A stretch of DNA of 31,133 nt. It comes from Pelargonium nanum (taxonomy: Eukaryota > Streptophyta > Magnoliopsida > Geraniales > Geraniaceae). The stretch lies in assembly GCA_036897485.1 (NCBI GenBank), contig JAYMTF010000723.1, positions 1 to 31,133 on the forward strand, given 5' to 3'. Below, one piece after another: positions 19,100 to 31,009 of the stretch. Below the pieces are notes generated by a model, which saw nothing but the letters and a program-made list of their open reading frames with translations, did no database searches and was not told the origin of the DNA. The position numbers were made by a program, and so were the translations under genes. The number at the start of each line of letters is the position of its first letter. The stretch's first letter is position 1.

Positions 19100-19330
19100 T
19101 TAATGAAGATTGAAGATGGTATGGTTTTGTGATTGCCATAGAAACCAATTTGTCACGTTATGGACCACACCACACCTACTCCTTACTCATACATTTGAAT
19201 CAATGTTTGATCTTTGGTCGGTGTTAAAGATTCTTCATACTCATTTTAATGTTTCCACTCAATTTCATGTTTTGAAAATTTTGTTGCATATTTGTGTTCA
19301 AATTAAGAATGAGTAGAGTGTTTTATCTTT
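19100..19330 (+). mobile_element. Possible Ty1/copia-like integrase fossil
   Basis: A stretch of translated sequence is reminiscent of the central part of a copia-type integrase. The resemblance is weak and rests on a few short phrases. It is broken, with several breaks, looks old, and no LTRs or other parts are visible nearby. Confidence 0.35.
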
Positions 19331-20437
19331 TGTAACAACTAGTTTATCCAGCAGATTTTGTAAAGGTTTTGGAATTAATTTATTTATATAATTATATAAT
19401 TTGTGTTGAGTTATTTAATTCAAAACTGAAAGTAGCTTAACAATAACACATGTGCCTTGATTGTTATCACTCGAATTAAATATTTGTTTTAGTATAGTTT
19501 CTAGTTTAAGTCCACATGAGAACTCGAAATCTTGACTTGCATACATGGGTCCGCCAGTGTTGGGCAATTTTGAGGCAAATGCCCTAGTACAATAGGTTAA
19601 ATGTTTTGGGTTAATGTTATAGGGGATCCACTCATTTCTAATTTATTGAGGTAAAGTGACTCTTCAATTGTGATTGGTGAAGGGCAAGTTAGAGTTTTAT
19701 TGTAATTAGAAAATCCTAAAGACGCATAATCTACACATTGAGCGGATTAGGGTTTCACGTTGGTCGAATCTTGTCTAAACTATGCAGTATGTGGGGTGTC
19801 AAAAGTGGGGCCATGACCACGAGACTATTTGGCGGCGTCCAATACATTGTTCTACCCGTTTTTAAGGCGGATACAACATCGGATGCTGAAGTGACATTTT
19901 TCAAGTAGGGTCCGAATTGTTATGTATCATCACATATTTTTCACACTACAATTATATTATACTCACAATCGCGAGTATTACTTTTCTACGTGACAAATGT
20001 CATTATATAAAAAAATTTCGGGAGGGTAAAAATTCTGATAGTATGCCAAACAATACTTATGTATTTGTTGCTTGCCTCCGGCCTCAAGTATTCAAATTCA
20101 TGGAAGGTACATCATTAACCTCAGCTATAGAACAGGTACTCAATATTAAAAGTTTTGTAAAATTTGATTACTTTCTCTGTTAGAGCACATGTGTGCCAGC
20201 AAAGAATAACAAAGACTGTGATTTTTATTTCAAGTTTTTACTCAAAAAAACACTTTAGAAAGTAAAAATAGATCCAAAACTTTTCACCAGCCAACCAAGA
20301 CTTTTTGAAACCCTTTCTCACGATCTCACCTAATCTCTTAAATTATTTCTTCGGAAAGGGTTCATTATTTTTCTGTTTTCATTCTGCAGTAGTCCAATAT
20401 ACAATCATTTTGAATTTTTTCATTTATTGAGAAGATT
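19331..20437. other. Intergenic DNA without recognised genes
   Basis: AT-rich with a slightly richer patch around 19780-19910. An 88-codon open frame at 19917-20183 (plus) has no motif that I recognise and a composition like its surroundings, so I do not call it a gene. No element ends are seen. Confidence 0.45.
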
Positions 20438-20450
20438 AATTATCTCTTAA
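20438..20450. repeat. Left target-site duplication of the SINE
   Basis: AATTATCTCTTAA, identical to 20649-20661; together they bracket a 198-bp tRNA-like element. Confidence 0.9.
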
Positions 20451-20648
20451 CCAAGGCATGTTGGGCCAAGTGGTTGATGCGCTTTGGATTTCCTTTGAGC
20501 TCTCAGGTTCGAGCCTCCTTGCCAACGGTATGAGGTAAGATTTATGGATTTAAGGGGAAAACTAACAACTAACAAGGTGACGCCCCCACTAGGGGTGAGA
20601 AACACAGGCTCTATATATAGACTTGTTTGTCCCGTTGCTAATAAAAAA
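20451..20648 (+). mobile_element. tRNA-derived SINE with perfect TSDs
   Basis: The 5' part has an internal pol III promoter: an A-box-like GGGCCAAGTGGTTGATGCG at about 20464-20482 and a B box GGTTCGAGCCT at about 20507-20517, spaced as in a tRNA gene. The 3' part ends in an A-rich tail (AATAAAAAAAA, ending near 20648). Exact 13-bp duplications flank it. It is non-autonomous and would need a LINE-encoded reverse transcriptase. The identical duplications suggest a fairly young insertion. The SINE family is not named here. Confidence 0.9.
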
Positions 20649-20661
20649 AATTATCTCTTAA
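20649..20661. repeat. Right target-site duplication of the SINE
   Basis: Second copy of AATTATCTCTTAA following the A-rich tail. Confidence 0.9.
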
Positions 20662-20697
20662 AGAATATAATCTGGCCATTTAATTAATGATAGCACT

Positions 20698-20715
20698 AAA
20701 AATCAATTTTGATAA
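20698..20715. repeat. Candidate left target-site duplication of LINE-B
   Basis: AAAAATCAATTTTGATAA matches 25681-25698 at 17 of 18 positions (T versus G). Leading A residues are ambiguous with the 3' tail of the element; excluding them, 12 of 13 positions match. Confidence 0.65.
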
Positions 20716-20961
20716 AAAGTAACATAAATAAATATGACAAATTAACAATGTTTCAACTTAAAAACACGGCTTTCTCACTTAGAGGGTGAGTCTTGTCTTG
20801 GAAGGCAAGTCTAGGGTTTTTTGTCATTGGTTTTGTGATTCTAGGTTTCAGGCAGTTTGCGGCGGCGACGGCAGGCTAGTGGCGCACAGTTCTTTTACTC
20901 TGGTTTTCTCTCTGCGTCTACAGCGTCTCTAGTCTCTTCTTCTCCAAAGTGCAGTATATCG

Positions 20962-21945
20962 ATGGCTTCTCGTACGCCAGCAGGATTGTCCTCAGTGGAG
21001 GAGGCTTCGAATGGGATGGAAGTACTAGGGTTGGACGAAGAGGCCAAGACAGTGCTTCTGGACTACAGCAAAGTTTCAAAGGGTCCTCAACCGAGTTCGG
21101 TATCGACCATAGCCCTGGTTGGTCGATTTCTGACAGAGGCATATATCAATTTCCACAATATGCGTCAGATGATGGCATCCCTGTGGAGGTCAATGATGAA
21201 CGTTGAGATCTCGAACGTTTATGATTCTTCAAAGGATCCTAGACGTCAACGTCGCTTCCTGTTTGAGTTCAGATGTGAGGAAGATGCGCGGAAGGTCGAG
21301 TGCGATGGACCTTGGGTGTATAAAGGTCATACTCTGATTGTGAAACGTTTGGGACCGACGGACCAGCCCTTACTAGTTAACCTGTGGGATATTAGTATAT
21401 GAGTCCAGGCAAGAGGCATTCCGAGAGGCTATATTTCTGAACGAGTCTGCACTGATCTGGGCAATGCGATCGGAAAATTTGAAGAAGCAGATCCGATGAA
21501 TTTTAGAGAGGGTTGGGGTCAATATGCAAGATTCAGGATATTGTTTGATACTCGTAAACCATTGAGACGAAAAGCGGCACTCAAGTTCCTGGGCACAGGA
21601 ATGCTTAAGATCGATTTCCAGTATGAGAAACTACCTGTCTTTTGCTTTTATTGTGGAATACTTGGTCACATTGAGAGTAGCTGCAGCAAATTTAAAAGTA
21701 CAGCAAATTCGGGGCTGGAACGCGCATTTGGTAATCATCTGAAAGCATTGGGAGGACGTAATACGCGCATAGGGGCTCAGTGGCTAGGTTTCAACAGAGC
21801 AGATCGGACTGCTCCAACTCGGCCAGAAGCCGCTGATCCGATCACGCCCGAGTCGCAGGACAAAGCAGAGTTGGAAAATGAGCTATCGTCTGTGTTTAAA
21901 AGGAGAAGAAGTGTTGCGGATCAAAATTCAAACGAAGTAGGGTAA
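20962..21945 (+). pseudogene. LINE-B ORF1 (DUF4283 and CCHC knuckle) with one premature stop
   Basis: I chose ATG 20962 (MASRTPAGLSS) over the in-frame ATG at 20857 because LINE-A ORF1 also starts MAS. The frame is 327 codons to TAA at 21945. DUF4283-like features are LVGRFLTEAYINFHNM, GPWVYKGHTLIVKRL and VQARGIP. The zinc knuckle CFYCGILGHIESSC (CX2CX4HX4C) is at 21643-21684, followed by a basic C-terminal tail. The only interruption is TGA at 21400-21402; LINE-A has TGG (Trp) at the aligned position, so a single G-to-A change explains it. Role: RNA-binding coat-like protein of the LINE ribonucleoprotein. Confidence 0.9.
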
Positions 21946-21992
21946 AAAAACGTGAATATGGCGGACTTGTCAGATCAGGTCTGCCAAAATCA

Positions 21993-24900
21993 ATGAGTAC
22001 ATTAGTGTGGAACTGCCGTGGTCTGGGCAATCCACGGACAGTTCATGTCCTGCGCACGCTCGTGCAAGAAAAAAAGCCCGAGTTGGTCTTTTTAATGGAA
22101 ACAAAACATTCGCGTAAAGAGTTGGAAGTTATTCGTCAAAAACTAAATATGACGAATTGCTTCGCGGTGGACAGCGTTGGGAGAAGCGGCGACTTGGCCC
22201 TTTTATGGGTCGATCGGGTCCAAGTATCCCTTCGTGGATGTTCGAAATTTTATATTGATGTGACAGTTAAGTCGACGCAGTGGGGAGAGTGGCGCTTTAC
22301 AGGCTTCTATGGTGAGCCTGATCGGGCTCTTAGAAATCGTTCGTGGGGTCGTATTCGTGACTTGGCAATTTCAAACATAGGTCCGTGGATCTGTGCGGGG
22401 GATATTAATGATATTATGGCCTCTTCTGAGAAGAGAGGTGGTAATATACACCCGCAAGCGCTCATTAATGGCTTTAATCAAGCTGTGGTATCAGCGGGCT
22501 TAACTGATATTGTTATACTGGTTACGACTTTACATGGCGTCGAGGTTCGGGAGATAACATTCAAATTGATGAACGTTTGGATCGAGTTCTTGGGTCCGAT
22601 GATTGGGTTGCAAATTTCAGTTCTTGGAAAGTTTTCCATCTTCCTTTTCTAACTTCCGACCATTGTCCTCTCTGGATCAAACCGGTTATTGCTGATTCGT
22701 CTCCAAGCCAAAGGCGTTTTAAGTTTGAAAATTTTTGGGTTGAAAACCCGAAATGTGAATCTGTAATCAAAGCAAGCTGTTCCGGTGTTTCTGTGTTGGA
22801 TAAAGTGACAAATTGTGCGAGTGCGCTGTGCTCATGGGGTAAGGATTCATCTAATTTACTGCTCAGAGAAGTGAAAAAAAATGGGCAAGCTGCTGGAACA
22901 AGTTAGTATGAAATCTGATCGCGCAAGCCGTCGGCGGGTGGAGATCGTTCGAACTAAATATTTGGATCTTCTTCATAGGCATGAGATGTATTGGCAACAA
23001 AGAGCCAAATCTTTTTGGCTTCGAGATGGTGATTGCAACTCGAAATTTTTTCATAGGACGGCTTCAGCGCGTAAAAGAGCTAACAAATTCGAGAGACTTC
23101 GTGATTCAACAGGGACTTGGGTTTCGGGTAAATCAGAAATCCGCGGCATGATGGCGGAATTTTTTTAGAATCAATTTCGATCAAAAGGAACCGAGTCAGC
23201 ACAAGTGATTTTCGATCTCGTCGATGCTCGAGTTTCGGATATACAAAACGAGAGGTTATTGGCTGAATTTCGAGCGGAGGAAGTTAAAAGTGCCTTAGAT
23301 TCAATGCATCCGGATAAAGCCCCGGGTCCTGACGGGTTCAATCCGGCATTTTTTCAGAAATTCTGGCACATAATTGGGAACGATATAGTCAAAGCATGCC
23401 TGTCTATTTTGCACAATGGCTACATTCCTCACGATCTTAATAAGACTATTCTAGTCTTAATTCCGAAAAAAAGCGTCCCGGAATCAGTTTCGGATCTTCG
23501 ACCTATCGCTCTGTGCAACATTCTCTATAAAATCATATCAAAGATGCTCGCAAACAGGCTCAAACCGATACTTAATGGTATTATCTCAGATTCCCAGAGC
23601 GCTTTCATACCGGGTCGCCTCATCTCAGATAACATTTGTATCGCGAATGAGTTATTTCATGCTATTCATAAGCGAACAAGTGGGAGCGTAGGCTGGGGAG
23701 CGCTCAAATTAGACATGGCTAAAGCATACGACAGTGTCGAATGGGAATTTCTGAAAGGCATGATGGTAGCTCTTGGTTTCAGTGACAGATGGATCTCGTT
23801 GGTAATGAGCTGTGTTACTTCGGTCAGTTTTCAAGTAGAATTTGGAGGTGGTTTGTCGCGATCCTTTGCATCTAGCCGGGGCATTCGTCAGGGGGATCCG
23901 ATTTCACCATATCTCTTTTTAATAATGGCTGAGAGATTATCGACTCTTATCCGTAAGCAAGAGGAGGCTGGACGTATCCAAGGTTGTTTAATTGCTAGTG
24001 ATGCACCTCGCATTACTCATTTATTATTTGCGGATGATGCGGTGATATTTTTTAATGCCACATTGGAAGAGATTGATGCGATTCGAGCAGTACTCCGAAC
24101 ATATGAAGTAAGCTCAGGTCAGTGCATAAATTATATTAAATCAGCCATGATGTTTAGTGGGAATGTTCCATTGGAATCGGGTACTGTTTTAGCAGCAAGA
24201 CTTGGAGTTCAAGTTGTCAAGTCTTTTGATCAATATTTGGGAGTGCCTATTTGTACCAGTGGAAGTCGGATCCGTATGTTTAGTAAAATTGTTGATAAAG
24301 TCCGAGGTCGTATAAACTCCTGGTCGGCCAAGGCTTTGTCGAAAGCGGGCAAAGAAGTTTTAATTAAAGCAGTGGCTCATGCTATTCCTACTTATTGTAT
24401 GAGCGTATATTTATTACCGTTGTCGTCTTGTAGCCAAATCGAGTCGGCTATCAGCTCGTTTTGGTGGAGATCGGGTAAGGGGTGTTCTCGGGGAATTTAT
24501 TGGAAAGCTTGGTCTACTCTATGCCAAAGTAAAGGTAATGGTGGGTTGGGTTTTCGTGACATCCATCAATTTAATTTGTCGCTTCTTGGCAAACAATGGC
24601 GAATTCAAACATCGCCGGAGTCTTTACTTAGTAGACTATTCCGAGCTAAATATGCACCGAATGGATCGATTTTGGAAGTGCCTTTGGGACCATCTCCGAG
24701 CTATATTTGGCGTAGCATTCACGCATCTCAGCAGTTGGTCAAGATGGGTAGTGTCCGTCGCATTGGGTCAGGGATGGATGTTCGAGCATTAACAGACCCG
24801 TGGGTACCTAGCCTGCCTGACTTTATTCCTGTTGTGAAATCGAATTTAACTCGGGCTATTGATCCTTCTTTCTTAGTGGCAGATTTGCGGGACTTTCGTG

Positions 24901-25654
24901 GACAAGGTTGGAATGCAGTTTTAATCAAGGAATTGTTTACTCCTGAGTCCTCACATGCTATTCTTAAAATTCCTTTGAGTTCACGAGTGGAATCGTTATA
25001 CATGGCTTGGGGCATTTGGAAGAGCCGAAAACGGGTGTTTGGTCGAATTTGTGGCCATCAGTGTCGGAATTGTCAACTATGGTCCAAAGCATGCGTTCGG
25101 CATGGATGGCAGCTCAGGTTTCTTCTTCTTTGCCCCCATCTGAAGTGTCAGGTATTGTTCGTTGGTCCCCTCCTCCACCGGGGATGGTGAAGCTCAATAC
25201 GGACGACGCCACTTTCGATCAAGAAGATAGGTCAGGGGGTGGTTGGATCCTTCGTGACTCAGATGGTGTTGTTCTTGGGGGAGGACGGGTTGGTTGGATG
25301 GGAGTTATGGACCCGGAAGTAGTGGAGGCTCTTACAATTCGTGAAGCTCTATCATGGATTCTGTCTTCTGGAGGGTCAAGGGTTATTGTGGAATCGGATG
25401 CGAAAAACTTGGTTCATGCTATTAAGACCGGAGGGGAGGATTTTCCCAGTGCCTTAGGTCTTGTTATTTCTGACATTGTGTCTTTTTCATCTAGTTTATC
25501 TTTTGTCGATTTCGCCTTTGTGGGTAGAAGGTGTAATCGAGTTGCTCATATTTTGGCTAGATCATCTGTTCTGATTGATGGGGTAAGCGATTGGGTAGGT
25601 AGTGTTTGTCCTACTGTAATCGTGGAGTCTGTAGCTTTGGACTTGAGTTCGTAA
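21993..25654 (+). pseudogene. LINE-B ORF2 (endonuclease, reverse transcriptase, RNase H), lightly broken
   Basis: Begins 47 nt after ORF1 at MSTLVWNCRGLGNPRT. Endonuclease: WNCRG, FLMETK, GEPDR, GDINDI, YDFTW and SDHCP (about 22662). Reverse transcriptase: KAPGPDGFNPAFF, LRPIALCNILYK, LDMAKAYDSVEW, GIRQGDP and FADD (24027-24038), all inside one clean 661-codon run ending at 25190. RNase H in another frame: KLNTDDATF, EALTIREAL, VESDAKNLV and NRVAHILARSS, ending TAA 25654. Breaks: frameshifts near 22515, in the A8 run near 22880 and near 25030, and TAG at 23166-23168, probably from CAG. The zf-RVT zinc domain is missing between IPLSSRVES and AWGIWKSRK. Confidence 0.92.
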
Positions 25655-25680
25655 TAAAGTAAAGCTATATTTCCCCTAAA

Positions 25681-25698
25681 AAAAATCAAGTTTGATAA
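25681..25698. repeat. Candidate right target-site duplication of LINE-B
   Basis: AAAAATCAAGTTTGATAA, directly after the 3' end of LINE-B. It has one mismatch to 20698-20715. Confidence 0.65.
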
Positions 25699-27689
25699 TC
25701 TTTCTGACTTCTATTTTTCATATGCCAACTAAGAAAATTGATTTACTACAATAGTTGCATGTATAAAGACCCTCTTTTGGAGGTATCCTCCTATATAAGT
25801 TTAAGAGGAAACGTGCTAACCAAAACACTTGCCCCTTTTTCATGGATTAAGTAAAGTATTTCAGGGGATTCAGAGCTTGAACGTGCAGTAATTTCATCTT
25901 CTATCTAATAATGTAATAATTTTTAAGAAACTAGAAAATATCTGGGTAAGATAAATAAGGATATAATCAATAAGTCCTAATGCCTAGAAGCACAACTCTA
26001 AAGGAAAAAGGTTAACCCAACCAAGGAAGAGTCATACCTAACAACCCTACTCATATTAGCTAGTAGTCTTAAATTTTAAGATATGTTACACAGAAAAATG
26101 ACAAAATTAGGGACCCCATAGGATGTTTCTTTTGGGTGTGACCATTTGCTAAGTCACTAAATACCATTTAATTAATGGGAAGATAATGAAGACATCTCAT
26201 GTGCTCTTTGTTTGGGAGAGACTCCTGACTTGCACTTGCATGCGTTGATTTATATATACATATCCATATATAAAATCTACTATAAGAAAACTTCTGCAAT
26301 TATATATGAGATTTTAGATTTGAGTCTCTCTAGGAAATGTATATATAAACAATTGTATTTGGCAACAAGTGTATTAAGTTTGTTTTGTTTCGTAGCAATT
26401 TTTTCTGTTGACTCACGTAATAGATTCCGTTAAATAATGATGAAGTAGCCCATTTCAGCGATAAAAAATACAGTATAAAGTCTAAAATTTTCATTTTGTC
26501 TTCAACTTTTAATATCCATCCAACTAATCCACCACCTAAGTCTGAACCATATACTCCTTCCATAGCCGAGCCTCATAAACCTCAAGAAGAAGCAAAACAA
26601 GAGCCAAGAAAGCAAGAACCCGAGCTTGGTCGATATTTATGCATATTTCACAATTAATGACACTGATTTTAATTTCAAGTATATATTTAGTCCACGATGG
26701 GTTTCGTTTGTAGACAAAACCCATAAGTCCATTTTAAGCCCAATATGAGCCCAACTTGTCCGATGTCATTGTAAACTTTATGTTGTATTGTTGGGTCTGA
26801 AATGGAGACCCAATGGCCCAAATTACATAGTAAATGATACCTCTCACATTCTGTCAATGTGCAAAGAAAGCAAGTGAGAACTAACCGTATATATTTAACA
26901 ATTGGTTGTTATGTTTTTGAAAAATTTGCTATTACTGTTCCAATTATTATTTTTTTTTTAAAATAGGGATTGAAATTTGAACATGGAGCCTATAGTTTAG
27001 TTAGAATTAACCACTTAATACTAAATTAGTTTCCACAGAAGAGCTCCAAGGCTTCTCACCTCACCAAGTCACCTCTAAGATCCCCCGTCTTGTTTGGGTC
27101 ATATAAAAGGTTCTCATTAGTTGAGGTTACCTTCTAGGCTCCTTACCTTGTTAAGACATTATAATGTTACACCAAGTGATAGACGCTCTTAGGGGCTATA
27201 ATTTTCATCATGAAGCTTGAAGGGCATGTCCGAGCTCTATAGCTTATTCGACATCGGTGTATGGTGTGCCCAAGTGTTCTTGTTTCCATTTTGGGAATAA
27301 TTAAAAAGAAGTGTGTTAAAATTGTATAATTATTTTTGAATTCTCACGAGCATGTGTTCTAAGAAATTCAAATGATACTAACTAACTTATTATCAAAATA
27401 TTATTGGTAGTTTATGTTATTACTAATTTCATTAAGATAAAACTACACTTATTTCAAAATAAAAATGGCTAAAACAAAAAGAGTAAATAATAGTAGCAAT
27501 AGTTTCAAATAAAAATGTTACTTGTATTATATAAATGTGTATTCAACCGTGCAAAATTGCAATAGACTTACAGTGTGTGATTGACTAGTCTACAATAATT
27601 GCTGGCAATCAATATGGAACCCTGATTTGTTAGAACCGTACAGAAATTTTCTTTTCCAAAACAAGAACTGTAGAACCGAAAGAGACTCC
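25699..27689. other. AT-rich intergenic DNA, no gene recognised
   Basis: Open frames are short and motif-free. The stretch at about 26960-27300 is less AT-rich and has the look of a dispersed repeat remnant, but no paired ends or coding parts could be found, so I leave it unclassified. Confidence 0.45.
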
Positions 27690-27960
27690 ACAAGGTGGGT
27701 CCTCCGTATGGTCCACATCAGGTTCCGTAGATGAAATGACCCCGACGGCTCAGATCCTTCCACGTGTCGAAAAATCAGTATGGGATCGCGTTATTGTCCA
27801 GATCATATAGAGACGCAGCGGTTTCCCAAACCAAAGCCGACATGAATGACAGGTAGGCACGTGAACTGCACGCGGGCCCCACCATCCACAACAGAAAGGA
27901 AGAAGACAAGCTTTAATCTGACTCATAGAGTCAACAATTCTCGTACCCATTGTATTTATA
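27690..27960 (+). promoter_or_regulatory. Candidate promoter: G-box/ABRE island followed by a TATA-like box
   Basis: A GC-richer island in AT-rich DNA contains CCACGTGTC (27760-27768, a G-box/ABRE core) and GCACGTGAAC with CACGTG at 27858-27863. TATTTATA follows at 27953-27960. The order and spacing fit a plus-strand plant promoter responsive to bZIP/bHLH factors. No convincing coding exon follows: the first short frame, from ATG 28264, has only 24 codons. The target may be a non-coding RNA, or a gene whose exons I cannot recognise. Inference only. Confidence 0.35.
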
Positions 27961-30900
27961 GAAATTGTTTTAAGATTCTTTGTGTGAAAAGTCACTGAAA
28001 ATGACCCCAAATATATACAAGTCGCGACCAAAACCTCAAGTGATTGTCTTTGTTTTCTCAATTAATGTTGATTACTTATGGTTACTAAATGTTTGTGTTG
28101 TTAACAAAAACTGCTGGTTTTTTGTAGCTGTAATGAGGCTATAGTTAGTGACTGAACCACATTTACATATATATACTGTGATGATGTACGTACGTACTAT
28201 TCTATTTCTCTTGAGTTGTAGCTTCTTCTTTTCTGCAACACAAAACAAAACAGGTACGTACTGATGACGATTGTGGAGATGCTGTGCTTTTACACCTGCT
28301 ACTGTTCCTTTCTTTACCATTTCTACCTTTGTTGTTAGTGCTTATTCTTTGGTAAATTTTAGGTAGTTTCAAAGTATGGGGCAAGCTTAGAATGGTCATC
28401 GGTTCAACATTTTTACACTTTTTGGATTTAAAGTACATGAATTTCTCTTTTTTCTGTTTTTAAGAGAAATATGATGAGGAGCATTGAGTAAATGGCAATG
28501 AATGAGGGGAAACAATGTGAGTTATTGATTTAATCTATGCTTCAAAGTGTGAAAAAAATAAATTGTAAAATGAAACTGTTTGGTAAAAACTAACCTAAAG
28601 AAAAATCCAGAAATAACTGAAAATAATTTCGCATGATAAAGAAGAGGTAGACCTAAATGTAATATAGGTCAAGAATTAGACATACATGATCCATATGTGA
28701 TATGAGTCCACCTAATTATTAGAATGTTGTTTACAAATATTTGACCTCATTACAATTACAACTATCTTTACCAACATTGACCTCTTTACACTTTTGAAGT
28801 ACACAACATAGAGAAGCACTTGCTTGATCAGTGTGATTCTGCTTCTCTATATGCATCTGTACCATCTACCTGGAAAATAGATTTTGAAGTCAAAGAAAAA
28901 CCTCTCGAGGTTATTTTCGAACTTTGGATCTCAATATTCAATTTATCATTTGAAAGGACACAGCAATGTACGGAGAATATTACTTTGTTTTCCCTTTATC
29001 TTTTTGTTGGATTGTGTATATAGTATATACTGCAAAACACTACGACTCTCAATAAAGTATATAGTATATTTGATTACTCAAAAATAAGAGTCCATACTTC
29101 CTTTTTAGGATAAAACATACGCAATAACCTCTAATTACTTTCCAAAAACACAGCCCAAGTGTAGCAGATGGACTTAATAAAGCTAGGATCCAAACTTACT
29201 CTAAAACAAATTAAGAATGAGTACAGAAACATTTTATTTATTTAGGTGTACTGATTAATATTTGTTGCTAAATTAATCTTAATCTATTGTAAAACTTTCA
29301 AAAAGAATCGACCAAAGCTGAATTTTAACTTTACCCATCAGAATTCTTTTCTATAGTCTCCACCACTCAGCTCCTTTGTTTCCTCTCGAGGCCTTCTAGG
29401 AAATTAAGAAATAACTTTTCCTCCGGGCTTGCCAATTTTGATTAGGTACAAGTGCTATACCAAATAAACGTGTACGAAAATAGAGATTTACTTGATTTGT
29501 GCTTGTATATTCATAATGTGTTGTCTTAGGAGTACATGCATGAGATCAAACTTGTTCAATATATTCATTTAAGATTTAATATATCAACGGCAACATTTAC
29601 CGGTGTGCTTACAGACATTGATCGTATACAAAAGATACATGTGAATAGTGACAAAGTTGGAGGTGGACTGTAGTAGGCAACTGCTTATGCCGTATGTTAG
29701 AACTCTATTAAATATTAATTAAATTCATGACATTATATTTTCAGTAAACATTTCAGTTCAGCATTGTAATATGTATGCTGCTGCATGTGAATGACATGTA
29801 TCAAAATGTACATGAAAATTATGATTCCGTATATTAAAACTATTGGATACACATGAATCATGAAATTGAAAGCTAGGATAACTGATAGATTTCCTTTTCA
29901 TATACAAGAAATAAGGAATTAAGTACCCCAAAAAATCTTGAAGTACTAGATGTGTGTGGCTGCAAAACTTGGTAATATTGCATATGAGGCAAGCTAGGGT
30001 AGTGTTGTTGACAGTCTCCTAGGGAATCAGGAAACATATTTTCTATTTATCTGTACTACTAATTAGGCTTTTGAAAATAAAGATGTGTACTTGTAAACCA
30101 CTACACTGTCATCTTTCTCCAAATATCTATATTTTCTTCACATGTTCACATCTGATGCGTTGAATCAACCCTAGAAAAAAGCATAAACAGTGTTGATTCT
30201 GTTTCCATTTCTTGCTTTCTAATTTATAATCATCACCACATTGCCATTTTGTTCTCACTACTGTTGTTGTGAAAACAACACTCTTTTGTGATAAGTTTTT
30301 AAACAACAAATATTAATATGGAGTTAAATAATTCAATTAGTTGCGTGCACTTCTAATAAACTATGATATATGGAATTGCATGCAAGTCAACATTTTTCCC
30401 TTACGGAGACATATAAACTGTGATATCTATGTACATGACTACATTTAAAACATCATAGTAAGGCAAGAAAATAATACAATTTAGCTTTGCTTGTAATCTA
30501 CTCCCTGTTAGGTAATGAACATTACTTATCTTTCTCTATCTTAAACAAAAAAAAAAAAAAATCAAACTAATTAAAGAATATGCGTTTCGATAAGATATTT
30601 GAATAATGTTGACACAAGTATTATTATTAAAAAAAGATTGAAAGAGACACAAGTATCTTTATTCCATGTTTTGTGGAAAAATGCAATACATTGAATTTGT
30701 ATTTTTTGTGTCATAGTTTCAGAAGTTAAGCTGGTAGTTACAGCCATGCTCTATTTGAGTGGATATAGTTTATCCCATCACGAGCATGTAAAAGTAGATA
30801 TACAAATTATACATGAAAGCAATAATTAAGTGCATTTATTCCCTCATAATAATTTATAACCATATGCACAAAATGAAAACTATATCTTAAGAAAAAAATG

Positions 30901-31007
30901 AAAACTATATAGTATATTACTCAGAGAACACTAAAATACTCCTCGTAAACTTCATAATAGCTACCAATAAGGTAAACACGAGGAAATGAACATATTGTAT
31001 AAACAAT
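27961..31007. other. AT-rich intergenic DNA, no gene recognised
   Basis: Only short motif-free frames on either strand. A 16-bp phrase AAAATGAAAACTATAT occurs twice (30870-30885 and 30895-30910). A-runs occur at about 30548-30561. No RNA gene or element ends recognised. Confidence 0.45.
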
Positions 31008-31009
31008 TA

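Larger units (their letters stand above)
20716..25680 (+). mobile_element. LINE-B: plant L1-type retrotransposon, mildly decayed, zf-RVT deleted
   Basis: Same family and orientation as LINE-A. The shared leader starts at GGCTTTCTCA (20768 here, 11297 in LINE-A), and ORF1 and ORF2 align throughout. The 3' end is a short A tail around 25678-25685. Lesions are few: one stop in ORF1, and in ORF2 frameshifts near 22515, 22880 and 25030, one stop at 23166-23168, plus a deletion of about 400 bp relative to LINE-A. It cannot act autonomously but is much better preserved than LINE-A. If the candidate duplication is right, it begins about 50 bp upstream of the shared 5' sequence. Confidence 0.93.

Noticed and set aside
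19917-20183. 88-codon plus-strand frame with a Met start
   Set aside because: No domain is recognised, base composition matches the surrounding non-coding DNA, and no promoter or splice context is evident. It is left uncalled.
26960-27300. Repeat-like, less AT-rich stretch resembling parts of plant dispersed repeats
   Set aside because: No paired termini, duplication or coding part could be found, so an element call is not supported.
28264-28338. 24-codon frame after the promoter-like island
   Set aside because: Too short, cysteine-rich by composition only, and with no family resemblance. Not enough to call a peptide gene.
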